A stretch of DNA of 38,277 nt from Actinoplanes siamensis (GTDB lineage Bacteria; Actinomycetota; Actinomycetes; Mycobacteriales; Micromonosporaceae). The stretch is from positions 1-38,277 of the forward strand of contig NZ_BOMW01000080.1 in the NCBI RefSeq assembly GCF_016862395.1. The letters are read 5' to 3'. Below are positions 32,490 through 38,277 of the stretch, in pieces (within the stretch, counting starts at the first letter, position 1; each line of letters starts with the position of its first letter). The notes under the pieces were generated by a model that was given only the letters and a program-made list of their open reading frames with translations, was not told the DNA's origin and did no database searches. Both the position numbers and the translations under genes were made by a program.

Positions 32490-33419
32490 ATGCCACCCTC
32501 ACGTGAACTCAAGGCCTTCGCCGGGTTACCGCTGATTCGGTGGAACGATCCCGCCACCTCGCTCGATCCCGCCGGGGTGGCCTGGCGCCTCGACGGCTGG
32601 AACGAGCAGCGCACGGATTACGGCGACATGGGCCGGGCTCTGGATACCGTCTTTGAACGCACCGGCCCCGAGGGGCCCGTCGCTCTGGTCGTGGGATTCT
32701 GGGGCGATTGCTCCGAAACGGCGTTTGATGTCGAGTGGTTCCTGGGTCAAGCTCATCGTTTCGGCCGGCTGCGCGCGTTGTTCATCGGAGACATGAACCA
32801 GAGCGACGACGGCGGAATCGAGACGTTCCACATCACGCTGACGGATTTCACGCCGCTGCTGGAGGCGTACCCCGAGCTTGAGGTTTTCGGTGTTCATGGT
32901 TCCGCTGAAGAGCTTCGACTAGGACCCGTACGCCACGAGAAGCTGCACACCCTGATCGTTGAGACCGTCGACCTGCAGCCCGAAACGGTCCGTTCCCTCC
33001 TGGCAAGCGACCTGCCGTCATTGACGCATCTCGAACTTCATCTGAGTACCTGGGATGCGGATGAGGGTGTTACGCCGAGCGATCTGGACACCATCCTCGC
33101 CGGACGGTCGTTCCCGGCGCTGAGGCGTCTAGGTCTGTGTGCCGCCGACGACTCGTTCGCGTCGGCAGTCGCGTCGGCCCCCGTGGTGGCGCAGCTCACC
33201 GACCTGGACCTGTCGGGGGGAACGGTGGGTGACGTGGGTGTCCAGGCGCTGCTCGTCGGGCAACCGCTCAGCCATCTCCGATCGCTGTGCTTGAGGTATC
33301 ACTACGCGACACCCGAGGCTGTCCGGAGCCTCGTCGACGGCCTGCCCGGGGTGCGTGTGGATGTCGCGGACGGGCAGGAGGAGGAGGGCGGCATACGCTA
33401 TCCGGAGACGTTGTGCTGA
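32490..33419 (+). CDS. STM4015-family leucine-rich-repeat-like protein
   Basis: A 309-residue soluble protein that opens MPPSRELKAFAGLPLIRWND, the typical start of STM4015-family proteins. The second half has irregular leucine-rich repeats: LPSLTHLELHLSTWDADEG, FPALRRLGLCAADDSFASAV, VAQLTDLDLSGGTVGDVGVQ and LSHLRSLCLRYHY. In Enterobacteria STM4015 belongs to a STM4011-4015 cluster, whereas actinobacterial copies are usually solitary, as here. The function is unknown; an LRR scaffold suggests protein binding. It lies between two copies of a short direct repeat. Confidence 0.82.
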   Translation: MPPSRELKAFAGLPLIRWNDPATSLDPAGVAWRLDGWNEQRTDYGDMGRALDTVFERTGPEGPVALVVGFWGDCSETAFDVEWFLGQAHRFGRLRALFIGDMNQSDDGGIETFHITLTDFTPLLEAYPELEVFGVHGSAEELRLGPVRHEKLHTLIVETVDLQPETVRSLLASDLPSLTHLELHLSTWDADEGVTPSDLDTILAGRSFPALRRLGLCAADDSFASAVASAPVVAQLTDLDLSGGTVGDVGVQALLVGQPLSHLRSLCLRYHYATPEAVRSLVDGLPGVRVDVADGQEEEGGIRYPETLC

Positions 33420-33584
33420 CGTTCGTGATGGCCGCTGCGCTCGCGTAGCGGCCCAGGTGAGCGACCGGCCGAAGAGCACGCTGGGTCGGGAAGCCACTGC
33501 AGTCGATCAGGGTGCGCGCAGGGCCTTGTCAAGGTCGTCGCCCCAGTACGTCAACTAAACGCCTCCGCGAGGGTTTGCGAGCAG

Positions 33585-33752
33585 GTGTTTGCCATTGTCA
33601 CCAATGTGCTGGACGTCGACGAGACAGGTCAGGTTACCAACTACGCCGACGCGGAGTATCGCGCTGCCCAATGGATCCGGAGGGCATGCGATGGCACGCG
33701 GTCGAACGGGTCTCCTCCTGGAGGGAAGGCCACCCGCGTCCTAGCAGGGTGA
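33585..33752 (+). pseudogene. remnant of an unidentified gene
   Basis: This frame reads VFAIVTNVLDVDETGQVTNY then ADAEYRAAQWIRRACDGT, which has the hydrophobic pattern and acidic turns of a folded protein, then degenerates (RSNGSPPGGKATRVLAG) to a stop. There is no RBS, and the upstream part in the same frame is weak. I think of small actinobacterial hypothetical proteins ending in an AAQWIR-type helix, but cannot name the family. It ends 6 nt before repeat copy B, suggesting that the repeat's arrival broke the gene. Confidence 0.4.
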
Positions 33753-33757
33753 CACCG

Positions 33758-33842
33758 CTCATCGGCACGAGCGCGTACCGGCGCGGACACTGCGCCGTCA
33801 CACCGCGTGACCGACGCCCCGCTGGCCGCCTCGCACGATCGG
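33758..33842. repeat. ~87-bp direct repeat, copy B
   Basis: Second copy of the element at 32272-32360, same orientation, 85 bp. It starts CTCATCGGCACGAGCGCGTA and ends CTCGCACGATCGG, with the GTCAC/GTGAC inverted repeat conserved. Confidence 0.8.
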
Positions 33843-33929
33843 CGGCAGACCCGGACGTTACGTCAGCGCGAGATTCAGCTTGTTCCTGGCCATCGGCATT
33901 CTCGCCGCCGGCCATCATGATGCTTCTTC

Positions 33930-34910
33930 TCAGTGATGCCTCCATGCGGGGGCAAGATTGGCGACCCGTTCCAGTTGCCGGTGCTGGGAGCGCAGGTCGA
34001 GCGCTCCGAGGCGGATGACAATGTGGCGGGCGCCCGCGTCGATGTAACGGTTGATGGCAACCTGAACTTGATCTGGCGAGCCGGCCACGACGGCCTGGAT
34101 TTTTTTGAGTTCGTCGAGCGACATGCCGTAGGTAGCGGTGGCGTACCGTTCCATTGCGGTGAGGCCGCCGGCTTCATCCTCGTCGATCAGCACGGTCACG
34201 AACAGTGCAGGTGTGATCGCGTCGGCCGTGCGGCCGGTGTCGGCTGCGGCCTTGTGTACCCGGAGCAGGCCGGAGGCGTAGTCGGCCGGGTCGGGCGGGT
34301 AGGGCAGCCATCCGTCGTACATGCGGCCGGTGCGGGCCAGTGCAGCAGGCGTGGCGCCGCCGAGCCAGATGGGCGGTCCGCCTTCACGGAACGGGCGTGT
34401 CGCGGGTGGAAGGTCGTCGTAGTGGAAGAACTCGCCGTGGAAACTGACGGCACCAACCCATAGCCTGCGCCACAACGCGACGGTCTCGTCCAGCCGGGCG
34501 AAGCGCCGCGCCCACGGAACCTCGGACAGGGCGTAGAAAGGCCGCCCGAAGCGGCCGGGAAAGCCGGCACCGACCGCCACAGCCAACCGGCCGCCGGAAA
34601 GGAGGTCAATCGATGCCAGTGACTGAGCCGCCTGCAACGGCCGGCGGAGGAACGGAAGTAGCGCCCCTGTGCCCAAAGTGACGGTGTCGGTGCTCGCGGC
34701 CAGCGCGGCCAACATCGTCAACGCCTCGATGCGTGGGCTGATCAGGGAGTCGTTGACAAACAGCGAGGAGAAGCCGAGCCTTTCGGCCTCGCGACCGAAG
34801 GCAACCAGGTCACGGGGGTCGTCGCCGGGGCCCCACTGGACTTTGCCGGTGGGGAGAAGTACACCTATGTCCACGCCGATGATGCTCACTGTCTGTGGAG
34901 CCATCGGCAA
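33930..34910 (-). CDS. LLM-class flavin-dependent oxidoreductase
   Basis: A 326-residue luciferase-like monooxygenase (TIM barrel, FMN or F420). Landmarks: GVDIGVLLPTGKVQWGPGDD at the N-terminus, LTMLAALAASTDTVTLGTGA, LQAAQSLASIDLLSGGRLAV then GAGFPG, and FREGGPPIWLGGATPAALAR. In actinobacteria many members use F420. ATG 34910 (or 34904) faces the MmyB-type regulator across 50 bp, so that regulator probably controls it. Likely role: oxidation or reduction of a small organic substrate. Confidence 0.9.
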   Translation of the reverse strand: MPMAPQTVSIIGVDIGVLLPTGKVQWGPGDDPRDLVAFGREAERLGFSSLFVNDSLISPRIEALTMLAALAASTDTVTLGTGALLPFLRRPLQAAQSLASIDLLSGGRLAVAVGAGFPGRFGRPFYALSEVPWARRFARLDETVALWRRLWVGAVSFHGEFFHYDDLPPATRPFREGGPPIWLGGATPAALARTGRMYDGWLPYPPDPADYASGLLRVHKAAADTGRTADAITPALFVTVLIDEDEAGGLTAMERYATATYGMSLDELKKIQAVVAGSPDQVQVAINRYIDAGARHIVIRLGALDLRSQHRQLERVANLAPAWRHH

Positions 34911-34960
34911 TTCCCTGGAAGGAATCGCCCGGACGGCACGGGTACGGCTACAAACGGACC

Positions 34961-35698
34961 ATGGACTTCCCTCGGGCGTTGCGTGAACGGCGTATCGAGC
35001 GGCGTATCAGCCAGCTCGAGATGGCCTCGCGGGCCGGTACGACCCAGCGGCACCTGAGTTTCATCGAGTCCGGCCGATCAGTTCCGGGCCGCAGCATGGT
35101 GTTGCGGCTGGCGGAGACGCTGGACCTGCCGCTACGAGAACGCAATGAGTTGCTGCTGGCCGCAGGGTACGCGCCTGCATACCCGCAGACGTCGCTCGAC
35201 GACGTGGCTCTGGCGCCGGTGCGCGCCGCGCTCGGCCACATCCTTGACGGGCACCAGCCGTACCCGGCGTTGATCGTCGACCGTACCGGCGCCATGATCT
35301 CGGCGAACCGCGCCTTCGGCCTTATCGCCGAGGGGGCCTCGGCCGACTTGGTCGGACCTGGTCGCAACGTGTATCGCTTGGCTCTGCACCCGAACGGGAT
35401 CGCGCCGCGCATCCGCAACCTCGCCGACTGGGGGCGTCACATCCTCGCCCGGCTCGGGCATGCGCAAGAGCTTCGCGACGAGCTGTCTGAATATGTGCCT
35501 GAGCTGGAACCGTGTTCCGGGCAGCTGGGGTTCACAGTACCACTGCACTTAGAATCGGCCTACGGCGAACTGCGTCTGATAACCACCGTAATGACCTTCG
35601 CTACAGCGATGGATATCACGCTAACTGAGCTGAAACTTGAAGCGTTTTTACCAGCTGACGCCTCCACGGCAGAAGCACTGCGCGCCGCAAATTCGTAA
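34961..35698 (+). CDS. XRE regulator with MmyB-like ligand-binding domain
   Basis: A 245-residue regulator. The N-terminal HTH (RERRIERRISQLEMASRAGT then TQRHLSFIESGRSVPGRSMV) is followed by the MmyB-like (PAS-type) domain: PYPALIVDRTGAMISANRAF, LVGPGRNVYRLALHPNGIAP and LGFTVPLHLESAYGELRLIT. The start is ATG 34961; there is no good RBS, so the mRNA may be leaderless. It is divergent from the LLM oxidoreductase. Such pairs usually show the regulator controlling the adjacent redox enzyme in response to a small ligand, here unknown. Confidence 0.92.
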   Translation: MDFPRALRERRIERRISQLEMASRAGTTQRHLSFIESGRSVPGRSMVLRLAETLDLPLRERNELLLAAGYAPAYPQTSLDDVALAPVRAALGHILDGHQPYPALIVDRTGAMISANRAFGLIAEGASADLVGPGRNVYRLALHPNGIAPRIRNLADWGRHILARLGHAQELRDELSEYVPELEPCSGQLGFTVPLHLESAYGELRLITTVMTFATAMDITLTELKLEAFLPADASTAEALRAANS

Positions 35699-35839
35699 TC
35701 TATACGCATTTCTGGACTCACTCTCATCGGCAGGAGCAGGCGTCGGCCGGTGCGGGGAAGCGGTAACGGTGCGTAGCGATCGGATCGCGGCAGATCCGGA
35801 TGTCTAATCAAGCCTGCGTTCGCCTTCAGCGGGGCACGT

Positions 35840-36103
35840 CTAGGGGACGGGCTGAAGCTGAACGAGGATCATCCAATTGTCGCCATCGACGCGGTATGTC
35901 GCCCGGACTCGGTAGGTGCCCGGGTGCAGTTCCACGACGAGGTGGTTGTCGGCCTCCAACTCCGTTCCCGGCCAGGCCGAATCGAACAACACGACTGGCC
36001 CGTCTACCACCCAGCGGACATCTTCATCGGCATCCCACTCGACGCCGTCCCGTACCGCTTGGCGCGCAGCGGCGACCAGGTCGTCTTCCTCATACGCCGC
36101 GGC
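35840..36103 (-). pseudogene. Imm21-like immunity protein, C-terminal fragment
   Basis: On the minus strand the last ~85 residues read EEDDLVAAARQAVRDGVEWD, DEDVRWVVDGPVVLFDSAWP and ELHPGTYRVRATYRVDGDNW then MILVQLQPVP, stop at 35840. The DGPVVLFDSA block followed by a PGxYRVRA strand and a closing LVQL resembles immunity protein 21 (Imm21) of polymorphic toxin systems. The N-terminal half is gone: at about 36105 the sequence enters an IS3-derived tail on the other strand. No toxin gene is visible nearby. Confidence 0.55.
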
Positions 36104-36137
36104 CCAGCGCAAGGCCGTGCTGGTCACTGCCGACCCT

Positions 36138-36293
36138 GACCTGCTGTTCGCGTACATCGATGGCTGGTACGACACCCAGCGCATCCGGAAAGAGCTCGGC
36201 TACCTCAGCCCGGACGAGTACGAGGCCGCCTGGCATCAGCATCAGGCAAGCCAGACTGAGCCCGAGCTGGTCACCCCTGCCACTGCCCGGTAG
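36138..36293 (+). mobile_element. IS3-family transposase, C-terminal remnant
   Basis: The plus strand reads DLLFAYIDGWYDTQRIRKEL then GYLSPDEYEAAWHQHQ, ending at 36293. This is the conserved end of IS3-group OrfB (the YIxxWYNxxRxxxxLGYxSPxEYE motif). Only about 50 residues survive. It belongs to a different IS3 subgroup from the remnant at 5339-5557 and truncates the Imm21-like gene. The IS end probably lies a few dozen bases further, around 36335. Confidence 0.8.
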
Positions 36294-36549
36294 CAGGAAA
36301 AACTGCTCCATCGAACCGGGGGAAACTCAAGCGGCAGTACTTTTCTGTCCGGGGATTGGAAAGGTGAGACCCCGGTCGAGACGCCGGCGGTCCTGCCGCC
36401 GCCGAAGAAGGGCGCGACGCGCATCGCCACTCTGGCCGTGATGCTGCTCGATGCGGCCCGGCCCGCCCAGTTGCAGGCGTGGCGGTTGCTCGCCCTGCCC
36501 GACCTCGGGCCGACTGATGCGCGCGGTACCACTCCGGCCATCCGAAGTT

Positions 36550-36587
36550 GGCCGAGCCCGGGGCTCAGGACGGCTCCGGGCTCGGCC
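36550..36587 (+). terminator. strong stem-loop followed by TTT
   Basis: GGCCGAGCCCGG (36550-36561) and CCGGGCTCGGCC (36576-36587) are perfect 12-bp arms with a 14-nt loop, followed by GTTTCC. This resembles a factor-independent terminator. The gene it once served has probably been lost, because only a possible coding fragment lies upstream. Confidence 0.65.
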
Positions 36588-36648
36588 GTTTCCGGATCAG
36601 CGGGTGAGGCCGTTCCCGGCCGTGGCGCCGTCCTTCGTGGACATGCCC

Positions 36649-36679
36649 TTGACGACTCGGCTTGCGCCAGAAGTATGAT
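36649..36679 (+). promoter_or_regulatory. promoter candidate for the I36 inhibitor gene
   Basis: TTGACG (36649-36654) and TATGAT (36674-36679) resemble sigma70-type -35 and -10 boxes, with 19-bp spacing (slightly long), 57 nt before the GTG start. It is one of the few AT-rich spots in the region. Confidence 0.5.
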
Positions 36680-36736
36680 CATCGATCAACGGGGGCGCCA
36701 CGCTCGCGGGAATCAGGCTGAACAAGGGAGCCGACA

Positions 36737-37219
36737 GTGAGCCTAATCAGAAAAGCAACGTCATATTTTGCGGCAGCCGTGCTGTCGGCCGCGGGTATTA
36801 CGTTCGCGGGGGCCGCGCCCGCGCAGGCCGCCAGTTGGACCGATTGCCCGGCAGGTGACTCCGGGTGGGTTTGCTTGTGGGAAGGCCCGAACTACACCGG
36901 CGGACGGTGGCAGGCCAGTAAAGCCGTCCTTGAGGGCGGCCAGTCCGGAGGCGTTTACGGGTGCCACAATCTCACCGATGCCCACTACACGAACGGTAAA
37001 CTCGTGTACGACACGGCGAGCTCTTGGGCAATTCGACCGATCGACTACACCGAGCAGACCCTCGATGGCAACGTCACGTTCTACGAGTGGATCAACTGCA
37101 ATAATGCAGGCAAGCACCGCACTTATCGGGGTTACGGAGAGTATGCCGTCGGCGACTTGAGCACGCTCAGCCCGAGCTTCAATGACACGGTCGCATCGAT
37201 CCTCATCAGCTACAACTAG
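36737..37219 (+). CDS. secreted peptidase inhibitor I36-like protein
   Basis: A 160-residue protein from GTG 36737 (AAGGGAG RBS). The signal peptide (YFAAAVLSAAGITFAGAAPA, cleavage after AQA) leads to a mature part of about 128 residues. It has the I36 signature: CPAGDSGWVCLWEGPNYTGG, and later FNDTVASILISYN, with four Cys positions for disulfides. I36 members are extracellular Streptomyces-type metalloprotease inhibitors with a gamma-crystallin-like fold. It has its own promoter and a hairpin after it, so it is a single-gene unit. Confidence 0.9.
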   Translation: MSLIRKATSYFAAAVLSAAGITFAGAAPAQAASWTDCPAGDSGWVCLWEGPNYTGGRWQASKAVLEGGQSGGVYGCHNLTDAHYTNGKLVYDTASSWAIRPIDYTEQTLDGNVTFYEWINCNNAGKHRTYRGYGEYAVGDLSTLSPSFNDTVASILISYN

Positions 37220-37240
37220 GACCCCGCTCGACCGCGCTGC

Positions 37241-37259
37241 CGTTACCGGCAATAACGGG
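37241..37259 (+). terminator. small hairpin after the I36 gene
   Basis: CCGTTA and TAACGG form 6-bp arms around a 7-nt loop, 21 nt after the stop. Weak, without a T-run, but in the position expected of a terminator. Confidence 0.4.
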
Positions 37260-37332
37260 TGCTGTGCGCTGCCGGCTTGCGCTTCCCCGCCGACCCGCAT
37301 GATCATCATTTAGTCTCAGCTTAGCCTGTTCT

Positions 37333-38029
37333 TTAACCTCTGGCCTTGGGCTTGCGGCGGGGTGGGCCGCCCAGCGAGGTTTCCCGTTTGACGGTCTTGC
37401 CCACGTCGTAGCGGGTCGCGCGGCTGTGGTTTTCGATCCCCGCGGTCGTCCGGGGCCGGGGCGTGAAGGTTTCGGTGCTGCCGCTGGTAGAGCCGATACC
37501 GGGCGCAGGTTCCGAAACCCTCGCCGGACTCGGGCTGGGGTGCGCCGCTCGAGGGGTGCCGGTTGTTCCCAAGGGCGACCACCACAGCCACATCGGTTGG
37601 GCGTCTCGGTCACCGGGCAGGTGCTCGACCTGCAGCCGGATGAGGGTGCCCTCGACGATCGGGAGCATGCCCTGATGATCGAGCCAGGCGGCGCGGTGGG
37701 TCAGCCTCGGGTGCAGCCGGTCCCAGGCGCGGGCTTCGGCTTTTCCGTAGCTGGTCGTCTCGTTGACCGTGGTCACGGCCGGCTCGGGCCAGCAGCCGGC
37801 GCAGCCGCCCTACATCGATACGTCCCTGGTTGAGCGCGTCATACAGGGCGCCGTGCCCGCGCCGGTGCTCGGCCGTCAACGTCAGATCGACCAACGATTT
37901 GACCGGCCCGTCCGTGCACAACACCGCGTCGGGCAGCTCGAACAACGCATCCGCCCGCGTGTTCAGACACCGGTAGATCTGCTCCCGGAATCCCGCCAGC
38001 AGATCGATTGCTTCCACTCGGGCGCCCAT
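37333..38029 (-). mobile_element. internally deleted transposase (NF041680-like) relic
   Basis: Three separated parts of one actinobacterial DDE transposase remain. The N-terminal part is AIDLLAGFREQIYRCLNTRA, then DAVLCTDGPVKSLVDLTL and AEHRRGHGALYDALNQGR. A middle part is YGKAEARAWDRLHPRLTHRA then LIRLQVEHLPGDRDAQPMWL. The C-terminal part is RRTPARVRRGFRNLRP, then GPGRPRGSK and TRYDVGKTVKR. Two internal deletions (junctions near 37800 and 37570) remove the catalytic core, and a lost A in the AAAA run near 37430 shifts the last part. Family assignment is from memory of the conserved blocks. Start estimated at ATG 38029. Confidence 0.75.
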
Positions 38030-38112
38030 GAAGGTCACAACGATTATCAATAGGCGCAGGAAATGATCGCGCACACATCATCGATCGGAGGGCGCTAGCA
38101 GTTGACGCTGGA

Positions 38113-38277
38113 TCACGGCCAGGGCAGCACGGTGAGCTCAGGCCACTGCTGAAGCCAGCGTTCCGCTTTGGCCTCGTAAACCTGGCGCGGAGCGAGAACG
38201 GGATTCGGCCGTAGGACCATACCGAAGACGTCGGATAGGCCGTGTGGCGCATAGATGCGCCAGCGTCCGTCCGCTTC
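38113..38277 (-). CDS. nucleotidyltransferase-like protein, C-terminal end (partial)
   Basis: The minus strand is open from the window edge and reads EADGRWRIYAPHGLSDVFGM then VLRPNPVLAPRQVYEAKAER and WLQQWPELTVLPWP, stop at 38113. The block (A-P-x-G-L-x-D-[LV]-F-G-M-V-x-R-P-N-P) followed by a W-x-x-x-WPxL end is typical of the DUF925/PF06042-type nucleotidyltransferases (about 200 aa). The N-terminal three quarters, including the catalytic part, lie beyond base 38277. Confidence is moderate because only 54 residues are visible. Confidence 0.75.
   Translation of the reverse strand, partial: EADGRWRIYAPHGLSDVFGMVLRPNPVLAPRQVYEAKAERWLQQWPELTVLPWP

Larger units (their letters stand above)
33420..33929. 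other. 510-nt region with a gene remnant and repeat copy B
   Basis: No intact gene. It contains a decayed coding fragment (33585-33752) and the second copy of the ~87-bp repeat (33758-33842), directly adjoining each other. Confidence 0.5.
36294..36736. other. 443-nt region: IS end, possible fragment, terminator and promoter
   Basis: One plus-strand frame is open from about 36300 to 36740 and contains PAVLPPPKKGATRIATLAVM then LLDAARPAQLQAWRLLALPD, which may be a fragment of a lost gene. It has no start or RBS and is interrupted by a strong hairpin at 36550-36587. The promoter of the I36 inhibitor gene follows. Confidence 0.4.

Noticed and set aside
1..38277. CRISPR array, rRNA or tRNA genes, or replication origin
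   Set aside because: Searched for regularly spaced repeats, tRNA 3' ends and DnaA-type clusters by eye; none found.

Overview
The window is high-GC DNA with many GTG starts and Actinomycetota-type families: MmyB-like XRE regulators, DUF1501/DUF1800 pairs, SgcJ/EcaC, peptidase inhibitor I36 and CsoR of the mycobacterial type. A Micromonosporaceae-like host (Actinoplanes/Micromonospora group) fits, but nothing in the sequence proves the genus. It reads as an accessory region: short functional modules separated by insertion scars, truncated genes and frameshifts.

Layout. (1) 1-5.2 kb: small hypothetical genes, then a minus-strand SRPBCC / FMN-reductase / MFS operon and a broken SgcJ/EcaC gene with a TetR-type palindrome upstream. 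(2) 5.2-6.2 kb: a scar made of a truncated host gene, an IS3 tail and a Tn3 transposase tail. (3) 6.2-13.8 kb: a quinone-oxidoreductase-like MDR enzyme, a lipoprotein, a Tat-exported DUF1501 protein with its DUF1800 partner, a four-helix-like protein coupled to the 3' end of a lost molybdopterin oxidoreductase, and a secreted TPM-domain protein. (4) 13.9-18.8 kb: two outward-facing serine-recombinase copies (one frameshifted, one headless) around an orphan gene, then small hypothetical genes, a DUF4259 gene, a frameshifted lipoprotein and an IS630 tail.

(5) 18.8-30.9 kb is the core, a metal-homeostasis island. A P1B-4 (Co/Fe/Ni-type) ATPase, interrupted by one in-frame TGA, is followed by a truncated 2Fe-2S ferredoxin and faces an NmtR-like ArsR sensor. 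Next come a CueP remnant, then copZ, a secreted His-motif protein and copA as one operon behind a CsoR palindrome. Further on are two csoR paralogs, a second Cys-rich copper chaperone and a DHA2 MFS exporter carrying a 1-nt frameshift. Five TACC...GGTA palindromes mark a local CsoR regulon. Within the island sit an NlpC/P60 hydrolase whose leader carries a recognisable c-di-AMP (ydaO/yuaA) riboswitch, and an orphan secreted protein with the C-terminal domain of the flagellar M-ring protein FliF.

(6) 31-38.3 kb: a membrane protein, an STM4015-type LRR-like protein flanked by two copies of an ~87-bp repeat, a divergent LLM-monooxygenase/MmyB-regulator pair, an Imm21-like immunity fragment cut by an IS3 tail, a secreted I36-type protease inhibitor, an internally deleted transposase relic, and the 3' end of a nucleotidyltransferase-like gene running off the right edge.

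At least eight genes carry 1- or 2-nt frame changes, several at homopolymers, so real decay and base-calling error cannot be separated from the sequence alone.
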